From contig CANFHS010000169.1 in assembly GCA_947446835.1 (NCBI GenBank), positions 1 through 5,140 on the forward strand: a stretch of 5,140 bases of DNA, read 5' to 3'. Shown here in pieces: positions 4,988 to 5,140 of this stretch. Source of the stretch: Bacteriovoracaceae bacterium (GTDB lineage Bacteria; Bdellovibrionota; UBA1018). Within the stretch, counting starts at the first letter, position 1. Every line of letters begins with the position of its first letter. A model generated the notes under the pieces. It ran no database searches and was not told the DNA's origin. It saw only the letters and a list, made by a program, of their open reading frames with translations. Made by a program: the position numbers and the translations under genes.

Positions 4988-5140
4988 TCAACCTGAAGTC
5001 TGAACGTGAGCTGGGCTTGATGAGGGTTGCCTGCCAGGCAACCGCCCGGATCCTCGACGAGATGGTCCGCATGGTCGCTCCCGGAATCAGCACGGGCGAG
5101 CTCGACAAGTACGCCGAGTCGCGCTGCAAGGAGCTGAAGG
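4984..5140 (+). CDS. map: Methionine aminopeptidase type I, 5' end only
   Basis: The frame opens with ATG at 4984, overlapping the adk stop as ATGA, and runs to the window edge for 52 codons plus one base. The translation begins MINLKSERELGLMRVACQAT. This fits the family N-terminus (M-I-x-L-K-S-x-x-E-I-x-x-M-R-x-A), and the next part, MVAPGISTGELDKYAE, matches the conserved V-x-P-G-x-[ST]-T-x-E-L-D segment. The enzyme removes the initiator Met from nascent proteins with a two-metal site. The metal ligands (two Asp, one His, two Glu) lie further on and cannot be checked. Position directly after adk is the standard order in many non-proteobacterial spc operons. There is no clear Shine-Dalgarno before the ATG, again suggesting coupled translation. 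Confidence 0.93.
   Translation, partial: MINLKSERELGLMRVACQATARILDEMVRMVAPGISTGELDKYAESRCKELK

Noticed and set aside
1..5140. A novel defence, mobile or biosynthetic system
   Set aside because: Every long conserved frame belongs to the standard spc operon. There are no foreign genes, repeats, insertion ends or composition breaks that I can see.

Overview
This window is one stretch of the conserved bacterial spc (S10-spc-alpha) ribosomal protein operon. Every gene lies on the + strand. The order is rplE (3' end only), rpsN (zinc type), rpsH, rplF, rplR, rpsE, rpmD, rplO, secY, adk and map (5' end only). About 95% of the bases are coding. I see no mobile element, CRISPR array, tRNA, rRNA, clear terminator or confident internal promoter. 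The transcript presumably starts upstream of the window and continues past it, where infA, rpmJ, rpsM and similar genes are usually found.

Organism: the DNA is GC-rich, with strong avoidance of TTA, CTA and TCA codons in secY. The S14 protein is the short four-cysteine zinc form, adenylate kinase has a zinc-type LID, and secY is followed directly by adk and map. This is not the Escherichia coli arrangement, in which rpmJ follows secY and adk lies elsewhere. It fits many other phyla, including Gram-positives, Acidobacteriota and several delta-type lineages. A GC-rich Acidobacteriota (Holophagae-like) bacterium is my best guess, but it is only a guess from overall impression.

Layout: positions 1-2398 hold seven tightly packed ribosomal protein genes with gaps of 3-20 nt. 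A 101-nt gap (2399-2499) then separates rpmD from rplO and is the least ordinary non-coding stretch. It contains a tiny Shine-Dalgarno-preceded start-stop reading frame and two small possible hairpins just before the rplO ribosome binding site. rplO and secY are separated by 47 nt. secY/adk and adk/map each overlap by the four bases ATGA, which suggests translational coupling.

The genes jointly supply ribosome assembly (L5 and L18 for the 5S RNA central protuberance; S5, S8 and S14 for the small subunit; L6, L15 and L30 for the large subunit). They also supply the protein-export channel (SecY), nucleotide homeostasis (Adk) and N-terminal methionine removal from new proteins (Map). I found no previously undescribed system. 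The points worth a second look are the altered zinc-ligand set in Adk, the rpmD-rplO leader-like gap, the TTG start of rpsN and a Lys-to-Gln change in the L6 signature.
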